A stretch of DNA of 64,000 nt, from contig JAIFLR010000022.1 in NCBI GenBank assembly GCA_020048985.1, forward strand, positions 1-64,000, read 5' to 3'. Origin of the DNA: Halobacteriovorax sp. (GTDB lineage Bacteria > Bdellovibrionota > Bacteriovoracia > Bacteriovoracales > Bacteriovoracaceae). Below, one piece after another: positions 47,644 through 57,660 of the stretch (positions within the stretch are counted from its first letter, which is position 1; every line of letters starts with the position of its first letter). The notes under the pieces were generated by a model. The model was not told the origin of the DNA. It did not search any database and saw only the letters and a list, made by a program, of their open reading frames with translations. Position numbers and translations under genes: made by a program.

Positions 47644-50009
47644 AAGTCATATATCAGGCCCATGAATTGGCGCCAGTTGCGGAAGTTGGTGGTAAAGGTC
47701 ACCATCTTCAAAAGCTTGTTGGTTGGGGAGCTCAGGTCGCTCCATTTTTTGTTATTGGTACTCGTTCCGAGGGGATAATAGATTCTGCTATTAAAAATGA
47801 AATTGAAAAATTTTTAAAGATCTACCCGCGAATTGTTTTAAGAAGTTCAATGATTGGTGAAGACCACCTGGATGCCAGCTTTGCTGGACTATTTGAAACG
47901 ATCTTAGGGGTGGAAATACATAATTGGGAAGAATGTTTAAAGAAAATTTATTCATCTTTGAATTCTCCCCGTGTTCAAAACTACATTACTCAAAAGAATA
48001 TTCAGCACCAACTAAAAATGGCCGTGGTCGTTCAGCAAGAGATTCAAGTTGAAAAGAGCGGCGTGCTATTTACCAGGGCCCCAGTCCCTCCGACCTCGGC
48101 CATTGCCATTGATGCAGCATGGGGAATGGGGGAAGGTGTTGTCTCGGGTTTGGTTGATATTGACCATTATCTTTTGACCCGCTTAGGGGAGATGATCGAA
48201 GGTTCAGAAAACAAGGTCCTTAAACAAGGTGAATTAGACGAGTTGGTTAAAGAAAGTCTCCGACTTGAGGCACACTTCAAGAGTCCAGCCGATATAGAGT
48301 GGGGAATTAAGGATGAGAAACTCTACATCTTTCAGATAAGACCCATAACAAGATCATTTTCCCCAATTAAAGTATTGGCCGACACCAATCTATCCGAATC
48401 CTACCCGGGCTCAGTCAGCCCCTTTACAGCTGGCTTTGTTATTCGTGCCTATGAAAATGTATTCATGGAAGCCGCTCATATTCTGGGTTTTAGTAGAGAC
48501 CGTTTAAGTTTATTGAGAAACCATTGTGGGCATTTAATTTCCTGTGTTGATGATCATCTCTATTACCACCTGGAGCACTATTATGCCGTTCTTCGGGGCT
48601 TACCTGGAGGAGAGAAGAATATTGAGAACTGGCATAAAATGATAGGAGGCAAAGTGGAAGGAGCGACAGTTCCTTATCATGAAACTCGACTTTCTGCTTT
48701 TGATTTTGTGAATTCAGTTTTTCGTCTAATCTCATACGCCATAAAGAAAAAACGGATTTATCCCCGTTTTATAAAAGATCTGGAGTCCCTTTCAAGTTCA
48801 ATAACCCATGATATGGGAGGCTTGAAAACGTCACACCAGACCATTCAGTATCTGTGTCAACTGATGGATAGGCCCCTGGGATTTGGTCTCACAATCATAA
48901 ATGATTTTTTTATCATGGTCGGCCTGGGACTTTTAACTTCTCGGTTTAAAAAAAGAGGTTTAAAAGAAGACATAATTATAGATCTGCTTAAAACTTCTAA
49001 CAGTTTAGATTCAGTTAAACCCCTGGAAGCGTTCAATCACCTTGTTCAAGAGTTACCCGAGAGCTTTATGGATGAGTTTGATAAAATGCTAACTCCTACA
49101 GGGTTCTCACCATACGAGCATGCTTTCTCTCAGTTGTCTCAAAAGGGTTGGAGTAAGGAAGTCAAATCCTTAGAGGGATTTTTAAATCTTTACGGAGACA
49201 GATCGTTTGAAGAACTCAAACTAGAAAGTTTGCCCCTCAAAAATGATCCCGATCTTTTTAAGAAGTTAGTTCGTTGGGGAAAACAAAATAGAACAATAGA
49301 TAATCCTCATATAAAGAATCCGGTTCAGATCGAATTAAATGTTATTGATTCAATAGTATTGAAATTTACGAGGGACTGCATTGAATTCAGGGAAACAACA
49401 CGGCTATGGCGTGGAAAATTCTATCATTTTTTACGAATTCTGCTGATAAAACTCGCCGATCAACTAATTAAAGAAAATCCTGTGTTTCATAAATATAACC
49501 TGAGAGATTTTTTTTCCATTAATCATCATGAATGGAAACGTTTCGCCGAAAATAAATTAACTTCAGTGGAAGTTTGTTCATTGATTGAATCAAGGCATCG
49601 GGAAAACAAACACCAGAATTATCCGGAATTTGTATGCTGGAGTGATGATGAGAAACTGCCACGGTTTCATACCCCTTCCATTTCAGGTGAATATCTCAAA
49701 GGCCAAGGAGTTTCTCCTGGAGTTGTGGAAGCTTTAGCCTTGGTGCTGGAAAATCCTACAGAGATTCTGGGCCAAGAGATGGATAGTTTTATTCTTGTGA
49801 CCAAAAACACTGATCCTGCTTGGATTTATATTATGTCGAGAAGCAAGGGATTGATCTCAGAAAAAGGATCAATGCTAAGTCATACGGCTATAATTGGCAG
49901 AGAGCTTGGTATCCCCACACTTGTTGGAGTAAAATCTGCCACTCAACAAATAAAAACCGGAGATCGATTGCGTATTGATGGGTCAACTGGAAAAGTAGAG
50001 ATTTTATGA
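47631..50009 (+). CDS. PEP synthase/rifampin-phosphotransferase-like dikinase (copy B)
   Basis: VGGKGHHLQKL; VLRSSMIGEDHLDASFAGLFET; GSMLSHTAIIGRELGIPTLVGV. Confidence 0.8.
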   Translation: MLFMKVIYQAHELAPVAEVGGKGHHLQKLVGWGAQVAPFFVIGTRSEGIIDSAIKNEIEKFLKIYPRIVLRSSMIGEDHLDASFAGLFETILGVEIHNWEECLKKIYSSLNSPRVQNYITQKNIQHQLKMAVVVQQEIQVEKSGVLFTRAPVPPTSAIAIDAAWGMGEGVVSGLVDIDHYLLTRLGEMIEGSENKVLKQGELDELVKESLRLEAHFKSPADIEWGIKDEKLYIFQIRPITRSFSPIKVLADTNLSESYPGSVSPFTAGFVIRAYENVFMEAAHILGFSRDRLSLLRNHCGHLISCVDDHLYYHLEHYYAVLRGLPGGEKNIENWHKMIGGKVEGATVPYHETRLSAFDFVNSVFRLISYAIKKKRIYPRFIKDLESLSSSITHDMGGLKTSHQTIQYLCQLMDRPLGFGLTIINDFFIMVGLGLLTSRFKKRGLKEDIIIDLLKTSNSLDSVKPLEAFNHLVQELPESFMDEFDKMLTPTGFSPYEHAFSQLSQKGWSKEVKSLEGFLNLYGDRSFEELKLESLPLKNDPDLFKKLVRWGKQNRTIDNPHIKNPVQIELNVIDSIVLKFTRDCIEFRETTRLWRGKFYHFLRILLIKLADQLIKENPVFHKYNLRDFFSINHHEWKRFAENKLTSVEVCSLIESRHRENKHQNYPEFVCWSDDEKLPRFHTPSISGEYLKGQGVSPGVVEALALVLENPTEILGQEMDSFILVTKNTDPAWIYIMSRSKGLISEKGSMLSHTAIIGRELGIPTLVGVKSATQQIKTGDRLRIDGSTGKVEIL

Positions 50010-51124
50010 GCCTGTCAATAAGTCAATTCACAACTTGGGATGATGTGAAAATAGAAGTTTTTATTAAGTTTAAAGAAAAGATGCAAAGCAATTTGCCTAC
50101 ATACTTTCCCGAAACGATAGAAGACTATAAAAAATTTCTCCATCCTAGTTCTGCCTTTGCCAATGATTACCAATGGAGTGGATTCCTTGTTCATGAAAAT
50201 AATGTGGTAGTTGGTAAAGCCATCCTGACATGGCGAAATGGATCGAGGGTAGGTAATCTTGGTTTTATTGATTGGGAAAACAAACCTTCGGTTGCGTTGT
50301 TGCTGACGAATAAGATCGAGGCTTATGCCAAAACAATGAATCTGAGAGAAATTAAAACGCCAGTTGATATGAACTTTTTTGTCCGCTACAGGATCAAATG
50401 CAAGGGCGGCGGTGCTCCTTATTATGGTGAACCTATTTACCCTGATTATTACCACGATTTATTTAAAGTGGCGGGTTATAAAGTTGTTGGAACATGGGAT
50501 ACTTACCTGGTGAAAAGATTTAGTACCTTCACTAATCTCATGAAAAAAAGAAAAAAGCTTAAAGAGCGCCACCATCCATTTTATGATCAGGTTAAAGTTC
50601 GATTTATCAAAGTTTCTGACTGGGATAATGAAATCAGGATTGTACATCGTTTGTTTATGGAGTCTTTTTCCGGCATGCCTGAGTTTGAGCCTATCACTTT
50701 TGAGCAGTTTAAACTTGTCTATGATGACTTTAAATATTTAATTCATCCCCTCCTTTCTTATATTGTTGAACTTGATGGAGTGCCTGTAGGTTTTAGCATT
50801 AACTATCCAGATCCCCTGGAAATACTTTCTAAAATTAAATATAAAAAAGTATCAAAACTTGGAAAACTTTTGCTTCTCGCAAAACTAAGATTGAATTTTA
50901 AGACGCTCCTCATGCCTTATATGGGAAAGACCAAGGGTCCTCGTGGTGAAGAAGTTAAAGGAGTATTTCTTAAAATATCGAAAATGTTGACCTGTGGCGT
51001 GGTGGTGGCCAATAGGGGACTCATCTGTTATCAGAGCCCAGATTCTCCATCAAAAAGACCTATGGATCCCGAATTGGTTGAGGAATATGCCAAATATGTT
51101 TTGTATGGAAAAAACCTAGAGTGA
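50006..51124 (+). CDS. GNAT-like acyltransferase-fold protein
   Basis: FLVHENNVVVGKAILTW and YIVELDGVPVGFSINYPD GNAT-like segments; translationally coupled to 47631-50009. Confidence 0.45.
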   Translation: MSLSISQFTTWDDVKIEVFIKFKEKMQSNLPTYFPETIEDYKKFLHPSSAFANDYQWSGFLVHENNVVVGKAILTWRNGSRVGNLGFIDWENKPSVALLLTNKIEAYAKTMNLREIKTPVDMNFFVRYRIKCKGGGAPYYGEPIYPDYYHDLFKVAGYKVVGTWDTYLVKRFSTFTNLMKKRKKLKERHHPFYDQVKVRFIKVSDWDNEIRIVHRLFMESFSGMPEFEPITFEQFKLVYDDFKYLIHPLLSYIVELDGVPVGFSINYPDPLEILSKIKYKKVSKLGKLLLLAKLRLNFKTLLMPYMGKTKGPRGEEVKGVFLKISKMLTCGVVVANRGLICYQSPDSPSKRPMDPELVEEYAKYVLYGKNLE

Positions 51125-54034
51125 AATAGCAGTTTTATTTTTGCCAAGGATAAAACCTGCTTCTCCAGCGATGCCTTCAACCTCTAAAACGATGTCTTTG
51201 TTTAGGTCACCGATGTTAAGAAAGTTTTTCTTTCCGCTGAAGCCGATTGAAAATGTTTCTGCCATACATGCATAACTTTCATTTTTCCCTAAAGGAAAAA
51301 GTATGCAGTTAAGGGACTGGTCCTTAGGAAACTGTGCAATTCCACCCAGGTGATACGTAAGATCAGATCTGGTTAAAGCGATCTGATTTAAAAGTTCTTT
51401 TTTGATCGTTGGTGGGACCGCAATATCAACTATAACGGCATTTTGCTTAAACAAATCCAGAGTTAAAAATCCTGTAGAAGAACTAGTGCCACTCAAAACG
51501 ACGTCGGCTTCTGCTATTGATGTGAGATCAGAGGTTGCAACGAGAACTTCTTTTACCACCGGAATTTCCATGAAGCTAAGTAGATTCATGTCTTTTTTCC
51601 AGTAAGTTTTAATAACATCCACGACTTTGGAAGTAGCGGAAGAATTTGCTATCTCGTTTAATATTCTTTTCATCGCCTCTTGAAATTTGTTGCTGGTCTC
51701 TAGTGGAGAATGATGAATAAGAATCACCTTGCCAACCTTGTCTGCCATCATACTTGTGGCAACAGACATAATATTTCCGGCAGCACCAATGAGGGCCACC
51801 GTTGAATTTGGCAGGTTGGTCCCTTTTTCTTCAACAGATCTTAGGGCCGCTTGAATGGTCAGTGATATGGTATAGGCGTTTCCGGTCGTTAGATTCATTC
51901 CGCGTGGATCCAGGTAAAGTCCGTTACCTGAAACAATCGAAGTGAATTGACCAAGGCCTACAGTCGTTGCACCCAATTCTTTGGCGTAATCAATGGCATT
52001 TTGGACTTTCTTAACGACCTTATATTTATTTTTACTTACGAAGGTTTTCTTTAATTCCTCAGAGGTCATTGGTACTCCCAGCATGATGAAGTCCATCTCC
52101 TGGTTATTTTTATCACAAAATACTTGATGATGATAAATTTCAAATTCAGCAAGATCCTTTGTGAGTGTCAGTTTTTCAACCAGCTTATGATCTGGAAGTT
52201 GTTTGAGGGCCTTAGTTGTATTTCGAATATGCCCTTCATTAATCATATGACACAAAAAGACAGTGAGTGGTCTTTTTCCCAAATCTGCTTTTTCAACTAA
52301 ATCGGCTGTTCTGGTATTCTGGATGGTTTCGCCTGGGTAAATGGCAGAGAGGAAGTATTTTACGTCCTGGTTTTGAAGGGCCGTGCACATTCTAAAAAGT
52401 CCACCGATCATCTCTTCAGCTTGAACAATATTGAAATAAAGACTTGGCTGAATTCTTAAGGTGAGGTTATTTGATAACGATGGGTTCATGCGAAGATTTT
52501 CGTGATTTAAGAGTCCGGCAGCAACCAGGTACCCTTGCATCTTACTGTCACATATCAATTTAAACTCAAATCCCATATCGCGAAAGATAGTCGCTTCAAA
52601 TTCCATCGCAAGAAATAGACCTTTGCCTCGTATTTCTTTTATGATTTCGGGAAATTGTGATTTTAACCATTCAAGTCGGCCTCGTAAGAACTCAGCTGTT
52701 TCCATGCCTGATTTTAATGGTGACTCTTCTGATTCAAGAATATTCAGTACTTCAAGGGCAATGAGTGATGAGAAATCATCTTCTGCAAAAGTCGAACTAT
52801 GAAGAAACCCAAAGTCATCAATGTATTTTCTTTTAAGTATGGTAGTTGCAGCAATTTTGGCGATCCCGCCGCCAAGTGATTTTGAAAAAGTGTATACATC
52901 TGCGGTTATATGGCTGTGATTTCCAGCCGCCATCAGTCCAGTGCGAAACATTCCCGATTGAATTTCATCGAAAATAAGCAGGAAACTTTCTTGAAGGGAG
53001 AATTTTTTTAAGATAGCGAGCGTTTGAGATGGGACTTCAATTACACCAGCCTCGCCCTGAATTGGCTCTGCAAATGCTCCCGCAACCAGCGAGAACGCGT
53101 GCTTCGTTACGACGATTCCTTGCGGGCCTCCAGCGATAAAAATGAGGTCTTGTCTGGTGTCCTCGATTACTTTTTCTAGTGTTTCCAGGTCATCATGTGC
53201 TGAAATGAAAATAGTTTGAGTATTAAACTCGTCACCTAGAAAAAAATCATTTCGAAAATTCTCATTGCTGGTTATTGAAAGGGCTCCCAAGGTTTTGCCG
53301 TGGTAAGCTTTTTTAAGTGAAATAAACTTTGGCCGCTGACTTATTTGAAGGCTATTAATTTCACGCAAGAGACTTACCAGGCTATCTATTTCATGAGTAT
53401 TGGCGAGTTGATGAAGAAGGTAGCTTCTTCGCTCCTCACTCATTCTTAATTCATCCGTTTTATTTATAATTTCAGTTTTGAGTTTGAGAAGAATCTTTCT
53501 TTGAAGGGCAGGCTCAGATCTGCGAACTTTAATCAGGGCCTGATTCATTTCTTTTTCAATTTCTTGGGATATATCTGTCAACTTATGCTTGAAGTGAAGT
53601 TGCGAGTGCTTAATCGCCGCTTCTACTGCTTCTGTGCCTGAGTTAGAGAAATTCGTTACCCAAGGCCCTTCCGAGGTTTCACGTTGCAATATTTCTGATA
53701 GTCTTTTCGCAAGCTCACCAGACGCTTTTCTTTGACTCCCCTGAGTCATTGAAGGGGCGCCATTGGCATTCCATTCGCTCAAAGCATTAAGTAATCGCGG
53801 GTGACGGTGACCAAGTAGGTTTGAGCCGTAGCCACCCGTTAAGTCCAATACCCTTTGTGTCTTTTGATTTTGATCATAATAAAGATAGTCACCCTGGCCT
53901 CTTGTGTATGCCTTGGCCAAGTTCATAGCTTCCAGAAGTCTGGCCGTTAGGGGGCGAGCATACACAGCATAGTCATCTGTTGCATTTTCATGCTTCTTTT
54001 TAAGATGTTCGTTTAACCCTGGCAATATGCTCAT
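51116..54034 (-). CDS. Class III aminotransferase fused to acyl-ACP-reductase (AAR)-like domain, 972 aa
   Basis: N-terminus LDLTGGYGSNLLGHRHP, FSNSGTEAVEAAIK, LIFDEIQSG, TFSKSLGGG; C-terminus LGQFTSIV, LTTGNAYT, VALIGAAGNIMSVATSMM, ESYACMAETFSIGFSG. Confidence 0.75.
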   Translation of the reverse strand: MSILPGLNEHLKKKHENATDDYAVYARPLTARLLEAMNLAKAYTRGQGDYLYYDQNQKTQRVLDLTGGYGSNLLGHRHPRLLNALSEWNANGAPSMTQGSQRKASGELAKRLSEILQRETSEGPWVTNFSNSGTEAVEAAIKHSQLHFKHKLTDISQEIEKEMNQALIKVRRSEPALQRKILLKLKTEIINKTDELRMSEERRSYLLHQLANTHEIDSLVSLLREINSLQISQRPKFISLKKAYHGKTLGALSITSNENFRNDFFLGDEFNTQTIFISAHDDLETLEKVIEDTRQDLIFIAGGPQGIVVTKHAFSLVAGAFAEPIQGEAGVIEVPSQTLAILKKFSLQESFLLIFDEIQSGMFRTGLMAAGNHSHITADVYTFSKSLGGGIAKIAATTILKRKYIDDFGFLHSSTFAEDDFSSLIALEVLNILESEESPLKSGMETAEFLRGRLEWLKSQFPEIIKEIRGKGLFLAMEFEATIFRDMGFEFKLICDSKMQGYLVAAGLLNHENLRMNPSLSNNLTLRIQPSLYFNIVQAEEMIGGLFRMCTALQNQDVKYFLSAIYPGETIQNTRTADLVEKADLGKRPLTVFLCHMINEGHIRNTTKALKQLPDHKLVEKLTLTKDLAEFEIYHHQVFCDKNNQEMDFIMLGVPMTSEELKKTFVSKNKYKVVKKVQNAIDYAKELGATTVGLGQFTSIVSGNGLYLDPRGMNLTTGNAYTISLTIQAALRSVEEKGTNLPNSTVALIGAAGNIMSVATSMMADKVGKVILIHHSPLETSNKFQEAMKRILNEIANSSATSKVVDVIKTYWKKDMNLLSFMEIPVVKEVLVATSDLTSIAEADVVLSGTSSSTGFLTLDLFKQNAVIVDIAVPPTIKKELLNQIALTRSDLTYHLGGIAQFPKDQSLNCILFPLGKNESYACMAETFSIGFSGKKNFLNIGDLNKDIVLEVEGIAGEAGFILGKNKTAISL

Positions 54035-54215
54035 AGGTGTTTATGAGCAAGTCCCAGGCCAAGGCCGGTTCTCTAAGAGCCTGTGCCTACGGCTTCCAGT
54101 GGCTAAATCCTCCTTTTAGTGTCAAAAAACTAGACACTTTTATTCATGTTACATTGTGAAACTTTTGCTACAAATTGGCCTATGGTTTGCTTTATAAACG
54201 GCAAAGGATTTTTTT

Positions 54216-55220
54216 ATGCAAATGGTATTAACTCTTTTATTTGTGCTTATGGCGTCCCAATCCTACGCCGAGGTTTGCGAAAACAAGGGGCCAAACGTTA
54301 TCCTCTTTACCTGGGACGGCGTTAGATCAGATGAATTCTTTAAGGGCACAGGACTTCTTCACTCTCATCAACTTCCGCGCTCAGAAAGAGGAAAAATTTT
54401 TTCAAGTCTGTGGTCAAAGCACGCAAAGGAAGGAATGGTCCTTGGCGGAAAAGATCGATATAAAATTGCCAGTTCCATTGCGATCAGTCTGCCTTCTTAT
54501 CAGGCACTCATGGTTGGTCACGCTACTGCTTGCAAGAATAACAGTTGCGGTGCTCTTAACGAGGTTTCAGTTCTCGAGAGCGTTCGAAGTTCACTAGACC
54601 TTCCTAAAAAAGATGTCGCCGTTTTTGCCTCATGGGAAGGATTATCTTCTGCTGTGGCAAAAGATTTAAATCAAATTACCCACGGCATATACCCGGGCCT
54701 ATTAACTGATTCAACATCTGATGAACAAATGTCAGATATCCAAAAAAGAGCAATGGAAGATTTACCTAAGTGGAAAGGATCTAGAAAGGATAAATATACT
54801 TTTGAATTAGGTATGCATTACCTGAAGAAACATTGTCCTCGCGTGCTTTATATTTCTCTTGTTGATTCTGATGAATTTGGCCACGAGGGTGATTACCCTA
54901 ATTATGTTAGAACTTTGAGGCAGTATGATGAATACCTTGATCACTTGATAAAAACATTGCGCGAAATGGGCGAATATGGACGCCAAACAACCTTGATTGT
55001 AACAACAGACCATTCAAGGGGGGCAGGTCCCTTATGGGTTGGCCACGCCAACACCCCTGATTCAGAAAAAAACGTTTTTCTTTATGCCGGAGGTAGAGGG
55101 GTTAAACCAACCGGTCGTTCTAAAGAAACTGGAGACCACTCTAATATCAGGCCAACTATTGAGTACTTACTTGGACTAAGACCAACAGAAAAGATTCTCC
55201 CCAATATTAGCGTAGATTAG
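54216..55220 (+). CDS. Secreted alkaline-phosphatase/phosphodiesterase-superfamily protein
   Basis: Signal; NVILFTWDGVRSDEFF; LVDSDEFGHEGDYPNYVRTLRQYDEYLDHL; TTDHSRGAGPLWVGHAN. Confidence 0.75.
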   Translation: MQMVLTLLFVLMASQSYAEVCENKGPNVILFTWDGVRSDEFFKGTGLLHSHQLPRSERGKIFSSLWSKHAKEGMVLGGKDRYKIASSIAISLPSYQALMVGHATACKNNSCGALNEVSVLESVRSSLDLPKKDVAVFASWEGLSSAVAKDLNQITHGIYPGLLTDSTSDEQMSDIQKRAMEDLPKWKGSRKDKYTFELGMHYLKKHCPRVLYISLVDSDEFGHEGDYPNYVRTLRQYDEYLDHLIKTLREMGEYGRQTTLIVTTDHSRGAGPLWVGHANTPDSEKNVFLYAGGRGVKPTGRSKETGDHSNIRPTIEYLLGLRPTEKILPNISVD

Positions 55221-55292
55221 TCAGTTAATTTGACTGCAAATCCTATCTCATAAGAATCTCCCAATCTTCCGAAGAGAAGGCAGGAGATTCTT

Positions 55293-56075
55293 ATGCAAGT
55301 TCAAAAATGGAATTATTTTCAGTTTAGAAAACAACACGACTACCCAGTCTATTTGAGATTTAAACAGGAAGAGCTAAATCCCAAATTTTCTCATCTCTTG
55401 TCTGAGCTTGGTTTCAGTGAATTAACTGAACCGGAATCAAAGAAGATACCTCTTCAAAGAGCTCATACCAGAATGTTAACGGTTCAGTCTGCAAGCACTC
55501 GATTGGATCAGCAGCTTAATGGTTCTGATCTCCTCGATAAATATGGTTCTGAAATTCTTTCTATTCAGGCAGGCACGCCCGTTTATACTTACCGCAAGGT
55601 TGGTATAATGGCGCTCCCAACCAATAAGACACTTTGGGATCTCGCCCTTCATTCTGAAATATCTCATACAGATCAGATGATTGGTTTAAGAGTTATTCTG
55701 GTGCGTTTTATTTCTCAGGCCTTGGCAGAGCAAGGAGTTCTATGTTACTGGGGAACTGTAAGGGACGAGACTGTTATTGTCATGAAGCAGGCCCAATCTT
55801 TTGGTGAAGCCGTCTTCATCGACTGGAATAAAAAAGTAATTTTCTCCAACGGTGGAGAGATGAAATTTAATTCTCATTTAAAGATTCTTCGTAAAGACAA
55901 GGAATCCAAATCTGCAGGTTCACTGAGCAGGGAAGAAGTGATTAGCTTTTTGAGTGTGAGCACCTGTCTGCTGAGTTTCAGTGGAATCACTAATCCTATG
56001 AAACGGGCGATTGTAGAGATGAGCGCCAAAGTCACCACTACTTATTCTGTTTATGAAGGCTCGGCCAATCTCTAG
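55293..56075 (+). CDS. Hypothetical protein
   Basis: Long ORF with upstream agaaggcagg; no recognised motif. Confidence 0.5.
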   Translation: MQVQKWNYFQFRKQHDYPVYLRFKQEELNPKFSHLLSELGFSELTEPESKKIPLQRAHTRMLTVQSASTRLDQQLNGSDLLDKYGSEILSIQAGTPVYTYRKVGIMALPTNKTLWDLALHSEISHTDQMIGLRVILVRFISQALAEQGVLCYWGTVRDETVIVMKQAQSFGEAVFIDWNKKVIFSNGGEMKFNSHLKILRKDKESKSAGSLSREEVISFLSVSTCLLSFSGITNPMKRAIVEMSAKVTTTYSVYEGSANL

Positions 56076-56111
56076 TTGTCTTCAGCTTTTTCGTCCTATA
56101 AGATTTAGACC

Positions 56112-56909
56112 ATGAATCAAGAATGGATTGATCCCGTCATTTTCTCGTTAGGCCCTTTTCAAGTACGTTGGTATGGCGCAATGTACGTTGCGGGCTTTCT
56201 GGTTGGTGGATACATTCTCAAATATCTTGCAGATAAAAAGTTCTGGCCTCTCTCTAAAGAGCATATCGATAAATATATAACCCAGTTAATCATTGGAATG
56301 TTTTTAGGAGCTCGTCTCTTTTACGTTTTGCTTTATAACTGGGAATACTATTCAGTGAACCTTCTGGACATTTTTGCTGTCTGGAAAGGTGGACTGAGTT
56401 TTCATGGCGCCGTCGTTGGTATGTGCCTGGCCACGTGGAATCTTGCTCGAAAAAACAATCTTCATTTTTTTCAGATAGCCGACTGTATGGCGATTGCCGG
56501 AAGTCCTGGATTATTTTTTGGTCGCATGGGGAACTTCATCAACGGTGAACTTTATGGCCGTGTCACTGACTCTTGGGCAGGAGTTGTTTTCCCTGGAGCT
56601 GGTCCTTTTCCTCGCCACGCCTCTCAACTTTATGAAGGTATACTTGAAGGAATCGTTCTCTTTCTTGTTTTATTTGCGATCCATAAACGTCAACGGTTTT
56701 ATGGAGTTTGTAGTTCAACTTTCTTATTAGGTTATGGAGTCTTTCGTTTTATAGTGGAATTCTTTCGTGAACCAGATGCCCAGCTTGGTTATTATCTTGG
56801 ATATTTCACCATGGGCCAAATCCTATGTTTCTTCATGATAATAGCTTCATACTTCATGCTGATGTATGCAAAAAAACTCAACATCAAAAACCCGCTCATC
56901 CCGCGTTAA
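56112..56909 (+). CDS. lgt: Prolipoprotein diacylglyceryl transferase
   Basis: VRWYGAMYVAGFLVG; WKGGLSFHGAVVG; GRMGNFINGELYGRVT; HASQLYEG. Confidence 0.95.
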   Translation: MNQEWIDPVIFSLGPFQVRWYGAMYVAGFLVGGYILKYLADKKFWPLSKEHIDKYITQLIIGMFLGARLFYVLLYNWEYYSVNLLDIFAVWKGGLSFHGAVVGMCLATWNLARKNNLHFFQIADCMAIAGSPGLFFGRMGNFINGELYGRVTDSWAGVVFPGAGPFPRHASQLYEGILEGIVLFLVLFAIHKRQRFYGVCSSTFLLGYGVFRFIVEFFREPDAQLGYYLGYFTMGQILCFFMIIASYFMLMYAKKLNIKNPLIPR

Positions 56910-57433
56910 TTTTTTTGAACAGATTCTTTCATGGCCTCAATCAGTGGTTTAAAGCCACTCTGTTTTTGAGTCGGGAAAACAGTGTAAAAAATTGGAAAAC
57001 AAGTGATTGTGCAAGCCGCTGAGTAAACGTGTTTGAGATTGTTTTTTTCCCATTGATAAACAGCTTCCTCTCCTACTTTTTTATAAGAATTCTGTTTGCC
57101 CATGCGGTTCACCAAAGATTGAAAAAAGATATCATGCAGAAAATAGCTCGGAAGCTTTGCAAAAAAGTCTAAGACTTTACCCTCTTTAGCTTGAACAATA
57201 ACTGGAAATTTGTAGCGTATGTGTGCGACATAGTATTTTTGAGTCTCGGTCCCATTTTTAGTGCTCATGACTTCTGCCTTGCCATATTTCTTCACAATCT
57301 CATCTATTTTCTTTTCAGGAAAAAAATCCGCTAGGGTGTCGAGACTGAAATTATAATTAGGCGCTTCAACTTTTGCGTTTAAAGGTTGAAACATCATCAT
57401 GAGGCATGGCAAAATGGTCAGGAGTTTAAACAT
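56906..57433 (-). CDS. Exported hypothetical protein
   Basis: Signal peptide MFKLLTILPCLMMMFQPLNA. Confidence 0.5.
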   Translation of the reverse strand: MFKLLTILPCLMMMFQPLNAKVEAPNYNFSLDTLADFFPEKKIDEIVKKYGKAEVMSTKNGTETQKYYVAHIRYKFPVIVQAKEGKVLDFFAKLPSYFLHDIFFQSLVNRMGKQNSYKKVGEEAVYQWEKNNLKHVYSAACTITCFPIFYTVFPTQKQSGFKPLIEAMKESVQKN

Positions 57434-57660
57434 AATGAGATTTTATCACAGCTTTAAAGTTGACTGTTTTGCTTTTTGCAAAAAAGTGTAAAGACGCAAG
57501 TGGTCCGATGAGATGTGCCTTTTAAGTTGTTGATTCTATAAATATGTTACCCCGTAGGGACAAACATATTTTGCCCCCATCTTTGTTTGGGAGCCTAGAT
57601 CCATTATGCTTTTAAAGTGGAAGCGTAATTCATGCTTCTGGTTTGATTAAGGATGATTAG

